Notes: a model not told the origin generated them from the sequence alone. A stretch of 32,616 nt of DNA from Candidatus Protofrankia californiensis (GCF_900634715.1 NZ_CAAAFO010000147.1:68733-101348); one strand, 5' to 3'; counted from the stretch's first letter, positions 7,210 to 17,314 are shown. Translations and numbers: made by a program.

Positions 7210-8501
7210 TACCGCAGAAAACCTTCGTAATTGCGGAGCATAAGCTGGCTTTCGATCTGTTTCACCGTCTCCAACCCCACCCCGACAATGATCAGTACTG
7301 AAGTCCCGGCGAACGGGAAGGGTTGCTGTTTGGTGAGGTTCAGCAGGGCCAGCGGGAGGACGGTGATGGCACCGAGGAAGAGCGAACCCGGCAGCGTGAT
7401 CCTGGACAACACCCGGTCGAGGTACTCCGCGGTGGGGCGTCCTGGCCGGATGCCGGGGATGAAACCGCCGTACTTCTTCATGTTGTCCGCCACCTCGGTC
7501 GGGTTGAAAGTGATGGCCACGTAGAAGTAAGTGAAGAAAATGATCAATCCGGCGTAGATGACGAGGTACAACGGATGGTCGCCACGAGCCAGATAGCGCT
7601 GTTCGAAGTCCCGGAAGGTCGTGTTGCTCCATACCTGCCCGAGCAGCTGCGGCAGCTGTAGCAGCGCGGATGCGAAGATCACGGGGATGATGCCCGCCTG
7701 GTTGACCTTGATGGGCAGATAGGTCGAGGTACCGCCGTACATCCTGCGCCCGATGAGACGTTTGGCGTACTGCACCGGGATGCGGCGCTGCGACTGCTCG
7801 ACGAACACGACGAACACGACGATCGCGAGCCCGAGCAGACAGACGAGGGTGAAGACCACCCCGCCAGCCACCTGGAGGATCCGGCTCCCCTGGGAGGGCA
7901 ACGCCGCCGCGATCGACGTGAAGATCAGAAGGGACATTCCGTTACCCACGCCACGAGCGGTGATCAGTTCACCCAGCCACATGATGACGGCGGTGCCGGC
8001 GGTCATGGTGATCACAATGACCGCCACCCGGAACAGGCTGGTGTCCGGGATGATCGGCGTGGCGCAGCCGGGGAACAGGTTGCCGCTGCGGGCGAGGGCG
8101 ACGATGCCCGTGGCCTGTAGGACGGCCAGCGCAATCGTCAGATAACGGGTGTATTGGGTGAGTTTCTGCTCGCCGGAGCTGCCTTCCTTCTTCAGCTGCT
8201 CAAGCCTGGGGATCACCACGACCAACAGTTGGATGATGATGCTTGCCGTGATGTACGGCATGATCCCGAGCGCGAAGACGGACAGCTGCAGCAGCGCACC
8301 GCCACTGAACAGGTTGATCAGCGAGTAGACGTTGCTGCTGTCAGCACTCGCCGAGGACAGACAGGTGTTGATCGCTTTGGTCGACACCCCGGGGGAAGGC
8401 AACACACTGCCGATCCGGAACAAAATGACGATCCCGAACGTGAAGAGCAGCTTCTTGCGCAGGTCAGGCGTGCGGAAAGCCCGTGTGAAGGCGGTGAGCA
8501 C
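7209..8501 (-). CDS. secY: preprotein translocase channel subunit SecY
   Basis: SecY is the pore of the SecYEG translocon in the plasma membrane. The protein begins [20 protein letters not shown] and has about ten hydrophobic membrane segments. Conserved features include the [18 protein letters not shown] segment, GNGMSLLIF, and the cytosolic loop [17 protein letters not shown]. Its 430 residues match actinobacterial SecY. The GTG at 8501 is preceded by AGGAGGAG. It is separated from rplO by 365 bases with a strong hairpin, so it may have its own promoter. It is co-transcribed with adk. Confidence 0.98.
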   Translation of the reverse strand: MLTAFTRAFRTPDLRKKLLFTFGIVILFRIGSVLPSPGVSTKAINTCLSSASADSSNVYSLINLFSGGALLQLSVFALGIMPYITASIIIQLLVVVIPRLEQLKKEGSSGEQKLTQYTRYLTIALAVLQATGIVALARSGNLFPGCATPIIPDTSLFRVAVIVITMTAGTAVIMWLGELITARGVGNGMSLLIFTSIAAALPSQGSRILQVAGGVVFTLVCLLGLAIVVFVVFVEQSQRRIPVQYAKRLIGRRMYGGTSTYLPIKVNQAGIIPVIFASALLQLPQLLGQVWSNTTFRDFEQRYLARGDHPLYLVIYAGLIIFFTYFYVAITFNPTEVADNMKKYGGFIPGIRPGRPTAEYLDRVLSRITLPGSLFLGAITVLPLALLNLTKQQPFPFAGTSVLIIVGVGLETVKQIESQLMLRNYEGFLR

Positions 8502-8866
8502 GACTCCTCCTGCTGATCGTCACGGCAAACGCACTCGGTGGACGACTGTCCCGACCGAACATAGGACCGGCAGTGCGCGGTGTGCCGACTGTAACAGTAG
8601 AGACGGTCCACTCGTCCCGACATGGGCCTGCGGCAGGTCCAGCCTCCCTGGTCACCGCAGGTCTCGGAAGGGTGCGGAACTGTCGTCCACCTCCGGCAAC
8701 CAGCGGCATCAGGGCATCAACCTCGGCGTTCGGGGCGTTCGGGGTAAGGGTAACGGTAGTGCGCCGCCCGAAGCCAGCAGACTCGGGCGGCGCGGCGGCC
8801 GTAGCGGGCGGAACAGGCGGGATTGCCGGACGGCAGCCCTCCGGCGTGAGCTGTCCGGTGCGCGTT
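8502..8866. other. rplO-secY intergenic region
   Basis: These 365 bases contain no credible gene. They hold the hairpin at 8761-8793, a short direct repeat (GGCGTTCGG twice, near 8728-8741), and presumably the secY promoter, for which I find no convincing hexamer pair. A TATGTT on the minus strand near 8560 is the best -10-like site. Confidence 0.6.
8761..8793 (-). terminator. hairpin after rplO
   Basis: GCGCCGCCCGA (8761-8771) pairs perfectly with TCGGGCGGCGC (8783-8793), an 11-bp stem with an 11-base loop about 75 bases past the rplO stop. It lacks a U-tract, as many high-GC terminators do. It probably ends or attenuates the spc operon before secY. Confidence 0.55.
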
Positions 8867-9361
8867 CTAGATCTCGGTGACGCTGCCGCCGACAGCAGTG
8901 ATCTTCTCTTTGGCCGTTGCGGAAAAGGCGTGGGCGCGCACGCTCAACGCGATCCCGATCTCCCCGTCACCCAGCACCTTGACCAGAGCATTGCGGCGGA
9001 CGGCACCGGCGTCAACAAGATCATCAACGCCGATCTCGCCACCGTCGGGGAACAGTTCGGCAAGAATCTCGACGTTGACGACCTGGTATTCGGTGCGGAA
9101 CCGGTTCTTGAAGCCCTTGAGCTTGGGCACCCGCATGTGCAACGGCATCTGGCCACCCTCGAAGCGGGCCGGAACCTGCTTGCGGGCCTTCGAACCCTTG
9201 GTGCCGCGACCGGCGGTCTTGCCCTTGGATCCCTCACCACGACCGACACGGGTCTTGGCCTTGTGGGCACCCGGAGCGGGCCGCAGGTGATGGACCTTGA
9301 GGCCACGTCCCCGTCGGGCATCGGCGGTCTCCGGCTCGGTTGCCTTGGTCAGCTCGCTCAT
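8867..9361 (-). CDS. rplO: 50S ribosomal protein L15
   Basis: L15 is a late-assembly large-subunit protein whose basic N-terminal loop threads through 23S rRNA. The motif [22 protein letters not shown] and the Gly/Lys-rich [18 protein letters not shown] loop are clear, followed by the globular domain. The length is 164 residues. The ATG at 9361 overlaps the rpmD end by four bases (ATGA) and has GAGGAGGT upstream. It is the last ribosomal gene of the spc group here. Confidence 0.97.
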   Translation of the reverse strand: MSELTKATEPETADARRGRGLKVHHLRPAPGAHKAKTRVGRGEGSKGKTAGRGTKGSKARKQVPARFEGGQMPLHMRVPKLKGFKNRFRTEYQVVNVEILAELFPDGGEIGVDDLVDAGAVRRNALVKVLGDGEIGIALSVRAHAFSATAKEKITAVGGSVTEI

Positions 9362-9543
9362 GCATCCACCTCCTCGACCTTGACCAGATGAGTCACGGTC
9401 GCGATCATCCCGCGCACCTCTGGACGGTCGTCCCGTTCGGTCGTCGCGTTGATCCGGCGCAGGCCGAGGGTCCGCAACGTTTCACGCTGGTTACGGGTCC
9501 CGCCGATCTCCGAACGGATCTGTGTGATCCTGAGACGGGCCAT
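9358..9543 (-). CDS. rpmD: 50S ribosomal protein L30
   Basis: This 61-residue protein ([20 protein letters not shown], then [20 protein letters not shown]) matches L30, a small protein on the large subunit. The start overlaps the rpsE stop by one base (TGATG), and the end overlaps rplO by four, so the three genes are probably translationally coupled. The length is normal. Confidence 0.97.
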   Translation of the reverse strand: MARLRITQIRSEIGGTRNQRETLRTLGLRRINATTERDDRPEVRGMIATVTHLVKVEEVDA

Positions 9544-10151
9544 CAGAGACCGGCCCCGACCGTGCGGGCACGCAGCATCGCCGGCGGCGCCACGTCCTCG
9601 ATGGGCAGACCCCGCCGGGCTGCGATCTCCTCAGGGCGCATCAGACCCCGTAGCGCCGCAACAGTGGCGTGCACGATGTTGATGGGGTTCGACGAGCCGA
9701 GCGACTTCGACAGGACGTCATGGACGCCCGCGCACTCAAGCACCGCGCGGACCGGGCCGCCGGCGATGACACCGGTACCCGGGGAAGCCGGCTTCAGGAG
9801 CACGACCCCTGCCGCGGCCTCGCCCTGGATCGGGTGCGGGATCGTCGAGCCGATCCGCGGCACCTTGAAGAAGTGCTTCTTGGCCTCCTCCACACCCTTG
9901 GCGATGGCGGCCGGCACCTCCTTAGCCTTGCCGTAGCCGACGCCGACGGTGCCATCGGCGTCCCCGACCACGACCAAAGCGGTGAAGCTGAAGCGCCTAC
10001 CGCCCTTGACGACCTTTGCCACCCGGTTGATGGCGACAACCCGTTCGACGTAGGCGTTCTTGTCCTGCGCCGGACCGCCGCCCTGGCGGTCGCGGCGTTC
10101 CCGACGGTCAGAGCCGCCGGAGCCGCCTCCGCGGCGCTGCTGGCCTGGCAT
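9543..10151 (-). CDS. rpsE: 30S ribosomal protein S5
   Basis: S5 contributes to decoding accuracy and mRNA unwinding at the entry tunnel. After a Gly/Arg-rich N-terminal stretch of about 30 residues, the double-stranded RNA-binding domain ([20 protein letters not shown]) and the C-terminal domain ([20 protein letters not shown] and [16 protein letters not shown]) are intact. The length is 202 residues. GGGAG lies 8 bases before the ATG at 10151. It follows rplR after 49 bases. Confidence 0.98.
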   Translation of the reverse strand: MPGQQRRGGGSGGSDRRERRDRQGGGPAQDKNAYVERVVAINRVAKVVKGGRRFSFTALVVVGDADGTVGVGYGKAKEVPAAIAKGVEEAKKHFFKVPRIGSTIPHPIQGEAAAGVVLLKPASPGTGVIAGGPVRAVLECAGVHDVLSKSLGSSNPINIVHATVAALRGLMRPEEIAARRGLPIEDVAPPAMLRARTVGAGL

Positions 10152-10200
10152 CAGTCAATCTCCCTGTTCGTTGAATGTCCGCGCGTGGAAGGCCGAGGCA

Positions 10201-10569
10201 TCAGAACTCCAACCCGCCTTCCCTGGCGGCGTCCGCCAGCGCGGCGATACGCCCGTGGTAGGTCCGACCGCCGCGGTCGAAGACCACCGTGGTGATCCCG
10301 GCCTTGCGGGCGCGTTCGGCGACCAGCTGGCCGACGGCCTTCGCGTGGGCGGTCTTGTCGCCGTCCACGGTACGCAGCGCGGCGTCCAGCGTGGACGCCG
10401 AGACCAGCGTGTGGCCGGCGAGGTCGTCCACGACCTGGGCGTAGATGTGACGGGCCGAGCGGGTGACCACGAGTCGCGGGCGGGTGGGAGTACCCGCCAC
10501 CTTCTTGCGTATCCGCACGTGCCGGCGAAGCTTCGCCGTACGCCGCTGAGCGCTGACACTGACAGCCAT
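10201..10569 (-). CDS. rplR: 50S ribosomal protein L18
   Basis: L18 binds 5S rRNA with L5 in the central protuberance. The basic N-terminus ([19 protein letters not shown]), the [20 protein letters not shown] strand and the terminal [20 protein letters not shown] segment are diagnostic. The length is 122 residues. The ATG at 10569 has GAGGAA upstream, and the gap from rplF is 11 bases. Confidence 0.97.
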   Translation of the reverse strand: MAVSVSAQRRTAKLRRHVRIRKKVAGTPTRPRLVVTRSARHIYAQVVDDLAGHTLVSASTLDAALRTVDGDKTAHAKAVGQLVAERARKAGITTVVFDRGGRTYHGRIAALADAAREGGLEF

Positions 10570-10580
10570 GATCCGTTCCT

Positions 10581-11117
10581 CTACTTCCCGGACTTGCCGA
10601 CCTTGCGGCGGACGACCTCGCCCTGGTACCGCACGCCCTTGCCCTTGTACGGGTCGGGCTTGCGGAGCCGCCGGATCTTGGCTGCCACCTCACCGACCTG
10701 CTGCTTGTCGATCCCGTGGATGACGAAACGGGTCGGCGTCTGCACCTCGAACCTGATGCCCTCGGGAGCCTTCACCGCGACCGGGTGGCTGAAACCGAGA
10801 GCGAACTCCAGGTCGGAACCCCGAGCCTGCACGCGGTAGCCGACACCGACGATCTCAAGCGTCTTGGAATATCCGGCGGTGACGCCGGTCACCATGTTCG
10901 CCACGAGGGTGCGGGTCAGACCGTGCAGCGCACGCGAGCGACGCTCGTCGTCCGGACGGCTGACGAGCAACCGGCCGTCCTGTGCGCTGACAGTGATCGG
11001 CTCTGCCACCGAGTGACTGAGAGTGCCCTTGGGGCCCTTGACCACGATCTCCGGGCCATCGACGGAGATGTCCACACCGCTTGGCACCGGAATCGGTAGA
11101 CGTCCGATACGTGACAT
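10581..11117 (-). CDS. rplF: 50S ribosomal protein L6
   Basis: L6 lies near the sarcin-ricin loop and the factor-binding site. The two homologous domains are visible, with the start [20 protein letters not shown] and the C-terminal signature [19 protein letters not shown]. The length is 178 residues, as in the family. AAGGAG precedes the ATG at 11117. It starts 11 bases after rpsH. Confidence 0.98.
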   Translation of the reverse strand: MSRIGRLPIPVPSGVDISVDGPEIVVKGPKGTLSHSVAEPITVSAQDGRLLVSRPDDERRSRALHGLTRTLVANMVTGVTAGYSKTLEIVGVGYRVQARGSDLEFALGFSHPVAVKAPEGIRFEVQTPTRFVIHGIDKQQVGEVAAKIRRLRKPDPYKGKGVRYQGEVVRRKVGKSGK

Positions 11118-11128
11118 CGCGCGACTCC

Positions 11129-11536
11129 TTACCAGACGTAGGCGAGGACTTCCCCGCCTACCCCGCGCTTGTTCGCCTGTTTGTCGGTCAGCAGACCCGA
11201 CGACGTGGAGATGATCGCCACGCCAAGCCCACCCAGCACCTTGGGAAGGTTGGTCGCCTTCGCGTAGACCCGCAGGCCCGGCTTGCTGATGCGCTTCACA
11301 CCGGCGATGGACCGCTCCCGGTTCGGGCCGTACTTCAGCTCCACGACAAGGGACGCGCCAACAGCCCCGTCCGGTGGCTCCTCAACGTGCCACCCGGCGA
11401 TGTACCCCTCCTGCTGGAGGATTTCCGCGATATGCGTCTTGATCTTGCTGTTCGGCATCACCACCTGATCGTGGTATGCCCGGTTGGCGTTGCGGACACG
11501 AGTCAGCATGTCCGCAATCGGATCTGTCATCGTCAT
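11129..11536 (-). CDS. rpsH: 30S ribosomal protein S8
   Basis: S8 binds the central domain of 16S rRNA and in many bacteria also represses the spc operon. The start [20 protein letters not shown] and the C-terminal signature [20 protein letters not shown] are present. The length is 135 residues. Two in-frame ATGs are possible (11536 or 11530); the first is used because AGGAAGG lies about 10 bases upstream. The 186-base gap before it contains a 12-bp tandem triplication. Confidence 0.97.
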   Translation of the reverse strand: MTMTDPIADMLTRVRNANRAYHDQVVMPNSKIKTHIAEILQQEGYIAGWHVEEPPDGAVGASLVVELKYGPNRERSIAGVKRISKPGLRVYAKATNLPKVLGGLGVAIISTSSGLLTDKQANKRGVGGEVLAYVW

Positions 11537-11660
11537 GGGGCTGGAACCTTCCTCGCGACGGTTCCCCGCAGCACAGGTACGGGGCCTACCGCGAACGGTG
11601 GGTGGTGTGCGTCAGCTGCCGGAGCCTTCGCCGACGTCGGTACAGTTCGCCATGCAACGA

Positions 11661-11696
11661 CTAGCAGTGCGTCTAGCAGTGCGTCTAGCAGTGCGT
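11661..11696. repeat. 3 x 12-bp perfect tandem repeat in the rpsZ-rpsH gap
   Basis: CTAGCAGTGCGT is repeated three times without a mismatch. It lies between the rpsZ stop and the rpsH start and includes a CTAG tetranucleotide in each unit. Perfect identity suggests recent or ongoing slippage. Confidence 0.9.
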
Positions 11697-11722
11697 CGTA
11701 CTGACGGACAGCGGTACGGCCG

Positions 11723-11908
11723 CTACCACGAGCTCTTGGTGACCCCGGGGAGCTCGCCGCGGTGCGCCATCTGCCGCAGGCAGACCCGACAGAGGCCGAA
11801 CGCCCGGTAGACCGACCGCGGACGCCCGCACCGCTGGCAGCGGGTGTAACCCCGCACACCATACTTCGGCTTGCGGATCGCCTTCTCAATCAGTGCTTTC
11901 TTCGCCAT
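11723..11908 (-). CDS. rpsZ: 30S ribosomal protein S14 type Z (zinc)
   Basis: This 61-residue protein is the short, zinc-binding S14 that sits in the 30S head. Cysteines at 24, 27, 40 and 43 form two CxxC pairs (TRCQRCG and GLCRVCL). The sequence [20 protein letters not shown] and the ending [13 protein letters not shown] match the actinobacterial form. It lies between rplE and rpsH, as usual. The 118-base gap from rplE is filled by two tandem hairpin repeats. Confidence 0.97.
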   Translation of the reverse strand: MAKKALIEKAIRKPKYGVRGYTRCQRCGRPRSVYRAFGLCRVCLRQMAHRGELPGVTKSSW

Positions 11909-11926
11909 CTGACCTGTTTCTTCCAG

Positions 11927-11968
11927 GGCCTCCGGCCGTGCGAAAAAATCATCGCACGGCCTTTGGCC
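11927..11968 (+). repeat. conserved-loop hairpin repeat, rplE-rpsZ copy 1
   Basis: GGCC-TCC-GGCCGTGCGA, an 8-base loop (AAAAATCA), TCGCACGGCC-TTT-GGCC. The inner stem is a perfect 10 bp, and the outer GGCC arms pair as well, giving a two-tier hairpin. It lies immediately upstream of rpsZ on the transcribed strand, about 19 bases before its start, and could influence its translation. Confidence 0.8.
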
Positions 11969-11982
11969 AACAGCCTCTCCCA

Positions 11983-12024
11983 GGCCTCCGACCGTGCGAA
12001 AAAATCATCGCACGGCCTTTGGCT
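11983..12024 (+). repeat. conserved-loop hairpin repeat, rplE-rpsZ copy 2
   Basis: This is a near-identical tandem copy of 11927-11968 at a 56-base offset, with the same loop AAAAATCA. One stem position (A at 11991) breaks pairing, and the last base of the outer arm differs. It ends three bases from the rplE stop codon. Confidence 0.8.
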
Positions 12025-12026
12025 GG

Positions 12027-12596
12027 CTAGCTCTCCCGGAAGGGAAAGCCCAACGCCCGAAGCAACGCCCGACCTTCGTCGTCGGTGGTTGCGGTCGTGA
12101 CAACCGTGATGTCCATACCGCGGATCCGGTCGATCCGGTCGATGTCGATCTCATGGAAGATCGACTGTTCGATCACGCCGAAGGTGTAGTTGCCGGAACC
12201 GTCGAACTGCTTCGGCGACAGCCCCCGAAAGTCGCGGATACGCGGGAGGGCGATCGAGACCAGCCGGTCCAGGAACTCCCACATACGGTCGCCGCGCAGG
12301 GTCACCTTCGCGCCGATGGGCATTCCCTCGCGCAGCTTGAACTGCGCGATGGACTTCTTCGCCCGCCGGACGGCCGGCTTCTGGCCGGTGATCGAAGCAA
12401 GGTCCCGCAGCGCCCCGTCAATGAGCTTGGCGTCCCGGGCGGCGTCACCGACGCCCATGTTGACCACGACCTTGACCACGGTCGGAATCTGCATCACGTT
12501 CGCGTACTGGAACTGCTCACGCAGGTTCGCCGCGATCTCCTCGCGATACCGCTGCTTGAGCCGCGGCAGCGGACGGGCTTCAGTGGTAGTTGTCAT
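12027..12596 (-). CDS. rplE: 50S ribosomal protein L5
   Basis: L5 binds 5S rRNA and contacts P-site tRNA and S13. The core [57 protein letters not shown] and the late [20 protein letters not shown] are all family features. The ATG at 12596 gives 189 residues; an upstream in-frame start at 12641 adds 15 residues lacking family similarity. The spacer before it is 167 bases and GC-palindromic. Confidence 0.97.
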   Translation of the reverse strand: MTTTTEARPLPRLKQRYREEIAANLREQFQYANVMQIPTVVKVVVNMGVGDAARDAKLIDGALRDLASITGQKPAVRRAKKSIAQFKLREGMPIGAKVTLRGDRMWEFLDRLVSIALPRIRDFRGLSPKQFDGSGNYTFGVIEQSIFHEIDIDRIDRIRGMDITVVTTATTDDEGRALLRALGFPFRES

Positions 12597-12670
12597 CTCT
12601 CGTTTCCTTGCAGCCTCTGCCCAACGGACCGCGATCCCCACGGCGACCCGGCAGGGCCGTGGGAGGCGCC

Positions 12671-12689
12671 GCGTGCCCGGAGGGCACGC
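12671..12689. other. hairpin in the rplX-rplE gap
   Basis: GCGTGCCC (12671-12678) and GGGCACGC (12682-12689) pair around a GGA loop, with further GC-rich imperfect palindromes downstream to about 12732. It is a possible attenuator or processing site in the spc transcript. Confidence 0.4.
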
Positions 12690-12763
12690 AAGCCGACAGG
12701 AACGCCGCCAGGCGCCGCCTGGGCGCCGCCGGTAATCCCGTCGATCACATTAGCCATGTCTGT

Positions 12764-13096
12764 CTACAGCTCGGTGCCGGTACGGCGGGAGATCCGCACC
12801 TTCGTGCCGTCGTCGTTGATGCGGTAGCCGATCCGGGTGGGGCGGCCGTCGGAGGGATCCACGATCATGACGTTGCTGATGTGGATGGGCGCTTCCTGGG
12901 TGATGATCCCGCCGGACTGCGAACCGCGAGCCGAGGTGTTCACCCGGGTGTGCCGGGTGACCCGGTTGGCACCCTCGACGAGCACCTTGTTCTCGGTTGG
13001 GAAGGCCTTGATGACCTTTCCCTTGAGACCGCGGTCCTTGCCCGTCACGATCTGGACCGTGTCACCTTTTCTGATCTTCATTCCGGCCACGGTCAC
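12764..13096 (-). CDS. rplX: 50S ribosomal protein L24
   Basis: L24 initiates large-subunit assembly and lies by the tunnel exit. The KOW motif is seen in [20 protein letters not shown] and [20 protein letters not shown]. The GTG at 13096 overlaps the rplN stop by four bases (GTGA) and has GGAGGT close upstream, giving 110 residues; the ATG five codons later is an alternative that matches many homologues but is far from the ribosome-binding site. Confidence 0.96.
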   Translation of the reverse strand: MTVAGMKIRKGDTVQIVTGKDRGLKGKVIKAFPTENKVLVEGANRVTRHTRVNTSARGSQSGGIITQEAPIHISNVMIVDPSDGRPTRIGYRINDDGTKVRISRRTGTEL

Positions 13097-13461
13097 AGCA
13101 CCTCCGGCGCCAGCGAAATGATCTTCATGAACTTCTTGTCACGCAACTCGCGACCAACCGGCCCGAAGATACGCGTGCCTCGGGGATCTCCGCCGTCCTT
13201 GATGAGCACGGCCGCGTTCTCATCGAACCGGATGTAGGAGCCGTCGGGGCGACGACGCTCCTTGGTAGTGCGTACGACGACCGCCTTGACCACGTCACCA
13301 CGCTTGACGCCGGCCCCGGGCAGGGCGTCCTTCACGGTCCCGACGATGATGTCGCCGATACCGGCATAACGACGCCCCGAACCACCGAGTACGCGGATGC
13401 ACAGCAGTTCCCTGGCACCCGTGTTGTCGGCGACCCGAAGTCGCGACTCCTGCTGGATCAC
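13093..13461 (-). CDS. rplN: 50S ribosomal protein L14
   Basis: L14 forms an intersubunit bridge and binds the silencing factor RsfS in other bacteria. The sequence [20 protein letters not shown], the [16 protein letters not shown] segment and [20 protein letters not shown] are canonical. The length is the usual 122 residues. The start is GTG with GGAG upstream. It opens the spc group after a 172-base gap from rpsQ that carries two tandem hairpin repeats. Confidence 0.98.
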   Translation of the reverse strand: MIQQESRLRVADNTGARELLCIRVLGGSGRRYAGIGDIIVGTVKDALPGAGVKRGDVVKAVVVRTTKERRRPDGSYIRFDENAAVLIKDGGDPRGTRIFGPVGRELRDKKFMKIISLAPEVL

Positions 13462-13524
13462 TTCCCGCTCCCGAACTGCGTCGGCGCCCGCCTGCCGGCG
13501 GCCGGCTCGCTGGACCTACTGTGC

Positions 13525-13567
13525 GGCCTCCGGCGACGCGAAGAACATCATCGCGTCGCCTTCAGCC
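13525..13567 (+). repeat. conserved-loop hairpin repeat, rpsQ-rplN copy 1
   Basis: GGCC-TCC-GGCGACGCGA, loop AGAACATCA, TCGCGTCGCC-TTC-AGCC. The 10-bp inner stem is perfect. Compared with the copies at 11.9 kb, bases 4-6 of the stem differ and their partners differ to match. Confidence 0.8.
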
Positions 13568-13583
13568 ATCCCCAGACCTGCAA

Positions 13584-13626
13584 CGCCTCCGGCGACGCGA
13601 AAAGCATCATCGCGTCGCCTTCAGCG
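13584..13626 (+). repeat. conserved-loop hairpin repeat, rpsQ-rplN copy 2
   Basis: CGCC-TCC-GGCGACGCGA, loop AAAGCATCA, TCGCGTCGCC-TTC-AGCG. The stem is the same as its tandem neighbour at 13525 but the loop differs at three bases; the offset is 59 bases. It ends 8 bases from the rpsQ stop. Confidence 0.8.
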
Positions 13627-13633
13627 GGTCGAC

Positions 13634-13969
13634 CTACTTGGCTTTCTCCAGAATCTCCACCACACGCCAGCGCTTTGTCGCCGACAACGGCCGGGTCTCC
13701 ATGAGAAGAACCCGGTCACCAACACCGGTGGTGCTGTTCTCGTCGTGCGCCTTGACCTTCTTGGTGCGCCTGATCGTCTTGCCGTAGAGCGGGTGCTGCA
13801 CCCGGTCCTCGACGGCGACAACCACGGTCTTGGCCATCTTGTCGCTGACCACCAGGCCCTCACGGACCTTGCGGAAGCCACGACCGGTTTCCGCGGCCGG
13901 CGTCTCGTTCTGCGCGGTCGCTGCCGCGCTGTCCGTCGTCGGGGTGTCGTCCGTTGTCATCCCACTCAC
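13634..13969 (-). CDS. rpsQ: 30S ribosomal protein S17
   Basis: S17 is a primary binder of the 5' domain of 16S rRNA. The OB-fold core ([59 protein letters not shown]) is intact. It is preceded by a 30-residue Thr/Ala-rich N-terminal extension, giving 111 residues. The GTG at 13969 overlaps the rpmC stop (GTGA); the ATG three codons later is an alternative. It is the last gene of the S10 group. Confidence 0.97.
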   Translation of the reverse strand: MSGMTTDDTPTTDSAAATAQNETPAAETGRGFRKVREGLVVSDKMAKTVVVAVEDRVQHPLYGKTIRRTKKVKAHDENSTTGVGDRVLLMETRPLSATKRWRVVEILEKAK

Positions 13970-14265
13970 GCCCGTTCCGCCTGGGTTGCCGTTTGCAACT
14001 GCTCGGCGTCGTCAGCTACGACAGCCACGCCGGTTTCCACGAGCTCCGGATCGTCGGTAAGACCCAGCTCACGTTCCCGCAGCACCGTGTAGATACGCGC
14101 GATGTCACGCCGGACGACCTGCAACCGGTGGTTGTTGGTGAGCTGGCCGGTCGCGGCCTGGAAGCGGAGGTTGAACAGCTCCTCCTTGGCCTCGCGCAGC
14201 TTGTCCACCAGATCCTGCCCGGACAGGGCCCGCAACTCGTCCGCGGTCACAGTCGCGGCCGCCAT
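13966..14265 (-). CDS. rpmC: 50S ribosomal protein L29
   Basis: L29 is a helical protein at the tunnel exit that helps dock SRP and trigger factor. The core [40 protein letters not shown] and [15 protein letters not shown] matches the family. A 30-residue acidic tail makes it longer (99) than the usual 65-80. The ATG at 14265 overlaps the rplP stop by one base (TGATG) with GGAGGT at a good distance; a GTG one codon earlier is also possible. Confidence 0.96.
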   Translation of the reverse strand: MAAATVTADELRALSGQDLVDKLREAKEELFNLRFQAATGQLTNNHRLQVVRRDIARIYTVLRERELGLTDDPELVETGVAVVADDAEQLQTATQAERA

Positions 14266-14681
14266 CACGCACCTCCCTCACGGGTCACGAACCGGCACTT
14301 CATCGGCAGCTTGTGGATGGCCCGCCGCATCGCTTCCCGTGCCACCGGCTCGGCAACACCCGACAGCTCGAACATCATGCGGCCGGGTTTGACGTTGGCG
14401 ATCCACCACTCGGGCGAACCCTTACCGGAACCCATCCGGGTCTCAGCCGGCTTCTTGGTCAGCGGGCGGTCCGGGTAGATGTTGATCCAGACCTTGCCGC
14501 CACGACGGATGTGGCGGGTCATCGCGATACGCGCCGACTCGATCTGCCGGTTCGTCACGTAGGCGGACTCGAGCGCCTGGATGCCGAACTCACCGAACGC
14601 AAGCTTGGTGCCGCCTTTGGCCGCACCGTCACGACTGGGATGGTGCTGCTTGCGGTGTGCGACCTTGCGGGGAATCAGCAT
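14265..14681 (-). CDS. rplP: 50S ribosomal protein L16
   Basis: L16 contacts A-site tRNA and is needed late in 50S assembly. The start [60 protein letters not shown] and [12 protein letters not shown] are canonical. The length is 138 residues. The start is four bases after the rpsC stop, with its GGAGG inside the rpsC end. The frame is open upstream through the rpsC tail, but those residues are an Arg-rich shadow. Confidence 0.98.
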   Translation of the reverse strand: MLIPRKVAHRKQHHPSRDGAAKGGTKLAFGEFGIQALESAYVTNRQIESARIAMTRHIRRGGKVWINIYPDRPLTKKPAETRMGSGKGSPEWWIANVKPGRMMFELSGVAEPVAREAMRRAIHKLPMKCRFVTREGGA

Positions 14682-14685
14682 CGTC

Positions 14686-15695
<1,010 letters not shown>

Positions 15696-15696
<1 letters not shown>

Positions 15697-16133
15697 TACC
15701 GGGCCCTCCCTGCAGTCTTCGGTGCGCCGGTCGACGCGCCGCGGGTCGCCGCAACCGGCTTTCGGCTTTCCACGACGACCGTGATGTGGCTGGTCCGCTT
15801 GCGGATCCGGTAGGCACGGCCCTGTGCCCGTGGGCGGATGCGCTTGAGGGTCGGGCCCTCGTCGACATAGGCCTCACCGACCCAGAGCGTGATCGGGTCG
15901 AGGCCGTGGTTGTGCTCGGCGTTGGCCACCGCGCTCGCGACCACCTTGTAGACGTCCTCGCTGGCCGCCTGCGGGGCGAACCGGAGGATGTCGAGGGCTT
16001 CGCGGGCCGACCGGCCACGAACCAGGTCGATGACCCGACGGGCCTTCGTCGGCGACACCCGGACGTAGCGGGCCGACGCGCGGGCGCCCGGCAGCCCGGA
16101 CCTGGTCAGCCCGTCAGCAACGACGTCAGCCAC
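15696..16133 (-). CDS. rplV: 50S ribosomal protein L22
   Basis: L22 extends a beta-hairpin into the exit tunnel, near macrolide-resistance sites. The core [40 protein letters not shown] and [20 protein letters not shown] is clear, and a short basic/Ala tail follows. I chose the GTG at 16133, which has GGAGGT six bases upstream and overlaps the end of rpsS by eight bases, giving 145 residues. An ATG at 16160 (nine residues longer) is an alternative but has weaker ribosome-binding support. Confidence 0.95.
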
Positions 16134-16407
16134 GACGTGACCTCCGGTCTTCCTTGACATGGCCGCGGAAGGTCCGGGTCGGTGCGAACTCACCGAGCTT
16201 GTGGCCGACCATCCCCTCGGTGATGAACACCGGGATGTGCTTGCGACCGTCGTGTACGGCGATCGTGTGACCCAGCATGTCCGGGATCACCGTCGAGCGC
16301 CGTGACCAGGTCTTGATGACGTTCTTCGTGCCCTTGGCGTTCTGAAGGTCCACCTTCTTGAGCAGGTGGTCGTCGACGAACGGGCCCTTCTTCAGGCTGC
16401 GTGGCAT
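16126..16407 (-). CDS. rpsS: 30S ribosomal protein S19
   Basis: S19 in the 30S head contacts S13 and tRNA. The sequence [40 protein letters not shown] and [20 protein letters not shown] is canonical at 93 residues. GGAGGAGA precedes the ATG. It follows rplB after 73 bases and overlaps rplV. Confidence 0.98.
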   Translation of the reverse strand: MPRSLKKGPFVDDHLLKKVDLQNAKGTKNVIKTWSRRSTVIPDMLGHTIAVHDGRKHIPVFITEGMVGHKLGEFAPTRTFRGHVKEDRRSRRG

Positions 16408-16480
16408 GGCGTGTGTCTCCTCCTTCCTGCTCAGAATCGGTGGTGAGGCGTTGTGTACCGCCGGATGTGAATCATCGTGA

Positions 16481-17314
16481 TCACCGCCGCCTGTTCTGCT
16501 TCCGACGACGGACGATCAGCGCGTCGCTCGACTTGCGGGTTCTGCGGGTACGTCCCTCGGGACGGCCCTTCGGGTTCACCGGGTGGCGGCCACCGGAGGT
16601 CTTGCCCTCACCACCACCGTGCGGGTGGTCGACCGGGTTCATCGCCACACCGCGGACGGTGGGACGACGGCCCTTCCAGCGCATCCGACCGGCCTTACCC
16701 CAGTTGATGTTGCTCTGCTCGGCGTTGCCGACCTCGCCGACCGTGGCCCGGCAGCGGACGTCGACGTTGCGGATCTCCCCCGACGGCATCCGCAGCTGGG
16801 CGAAGGGGCCGTCCTTGGCGACCAGCTGGACGCTCGTCCCGGCGCTACGCGCGATCTTCGCACCACCGCCGGGACGCAGCTCGATGGCGTGCACCACCGT
16901 GCCGGTCGGGATGTTGCGCAGTGGGAGGGAGTTGCCGGGCTTGATGTCGGCGGTCGTGCCCGAGCTGACCACGTCACCCTGCTTGAGCTTCACCGGGGCG
17001 AGGATGTAGCGCTTCTCGCCGTCGGCGTAGTGGAGCAGCGCGATCCGGGCGGTCCGGTTCGGGTCGTACTCAATGTGGGCGACCTTGGCCGGCACGCCGT
17101 CCTTGTCCCGCCGAAAATCGATCAGACGGTAGGCGCGCTTGTGGCCACCGCCCTGGTGCCGGGTGGTGATGCGCCCGTGGACGTTGCGACCGCCCTTGGA
17201 GTGCAGCGGGCGGACCAGCGACTTCTCCGGGTGGTCACGAGTAATCTCGACGAAGTCGGCGACGCTCGAGCCACGGCGTCCCGGCGTCGTCGGCTTGTAC
17301 CTACGAATCCCCAT
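16481..17314 (-). CDS. rplB: 50S ribosomal protein L2
   Basis: L2 is essential for subunit association and peptidyl-transferase-centre structure. The start [20 protein letters not shown], the [20 protein letters not shown] region and the catalytic-centre-proximal [20 protein letters not shown] with its conserved His are present, followed by a basic tail. The length is exactly 277 residues, the family norm. The ATG at 17314 has GGTGG upstream. The frame is open further upstream but without family similarity. Confidence 0.98.
   Translation of the reverse strand: MGIRRYKPTTPGRRGSSVADFVEITRDHPEKSLVRPLHSKGGRNVHGRITTRHQGGGHKRAYRLIDFRRDKDGVPAKVAHIEYDPNRTARIALLHYADGEKRYILAPVKLKQGDVVSSGTTADIKPGNSLPLRNIPTGTVVHAIELRPGGGAKIARSAGTSVQLVAKDGPFAQLRMPSGEIRNVDVRCRATVGEVGNAEQSNINWGKAGRMRWKGRRPTVRGVAMNPVDHPHGGGEGKTSGGRHPVNPKGRPEGRTRRTRKSSDALIVRRRKQNRRR

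Noticed and set aside
11927-13626. CRISPR array or toxin-antitoxin RNA repeats
   Set aside because: The repeats are two tandem copies per site without unique spacers of regular length, and no cas or toxin gene is nearby.
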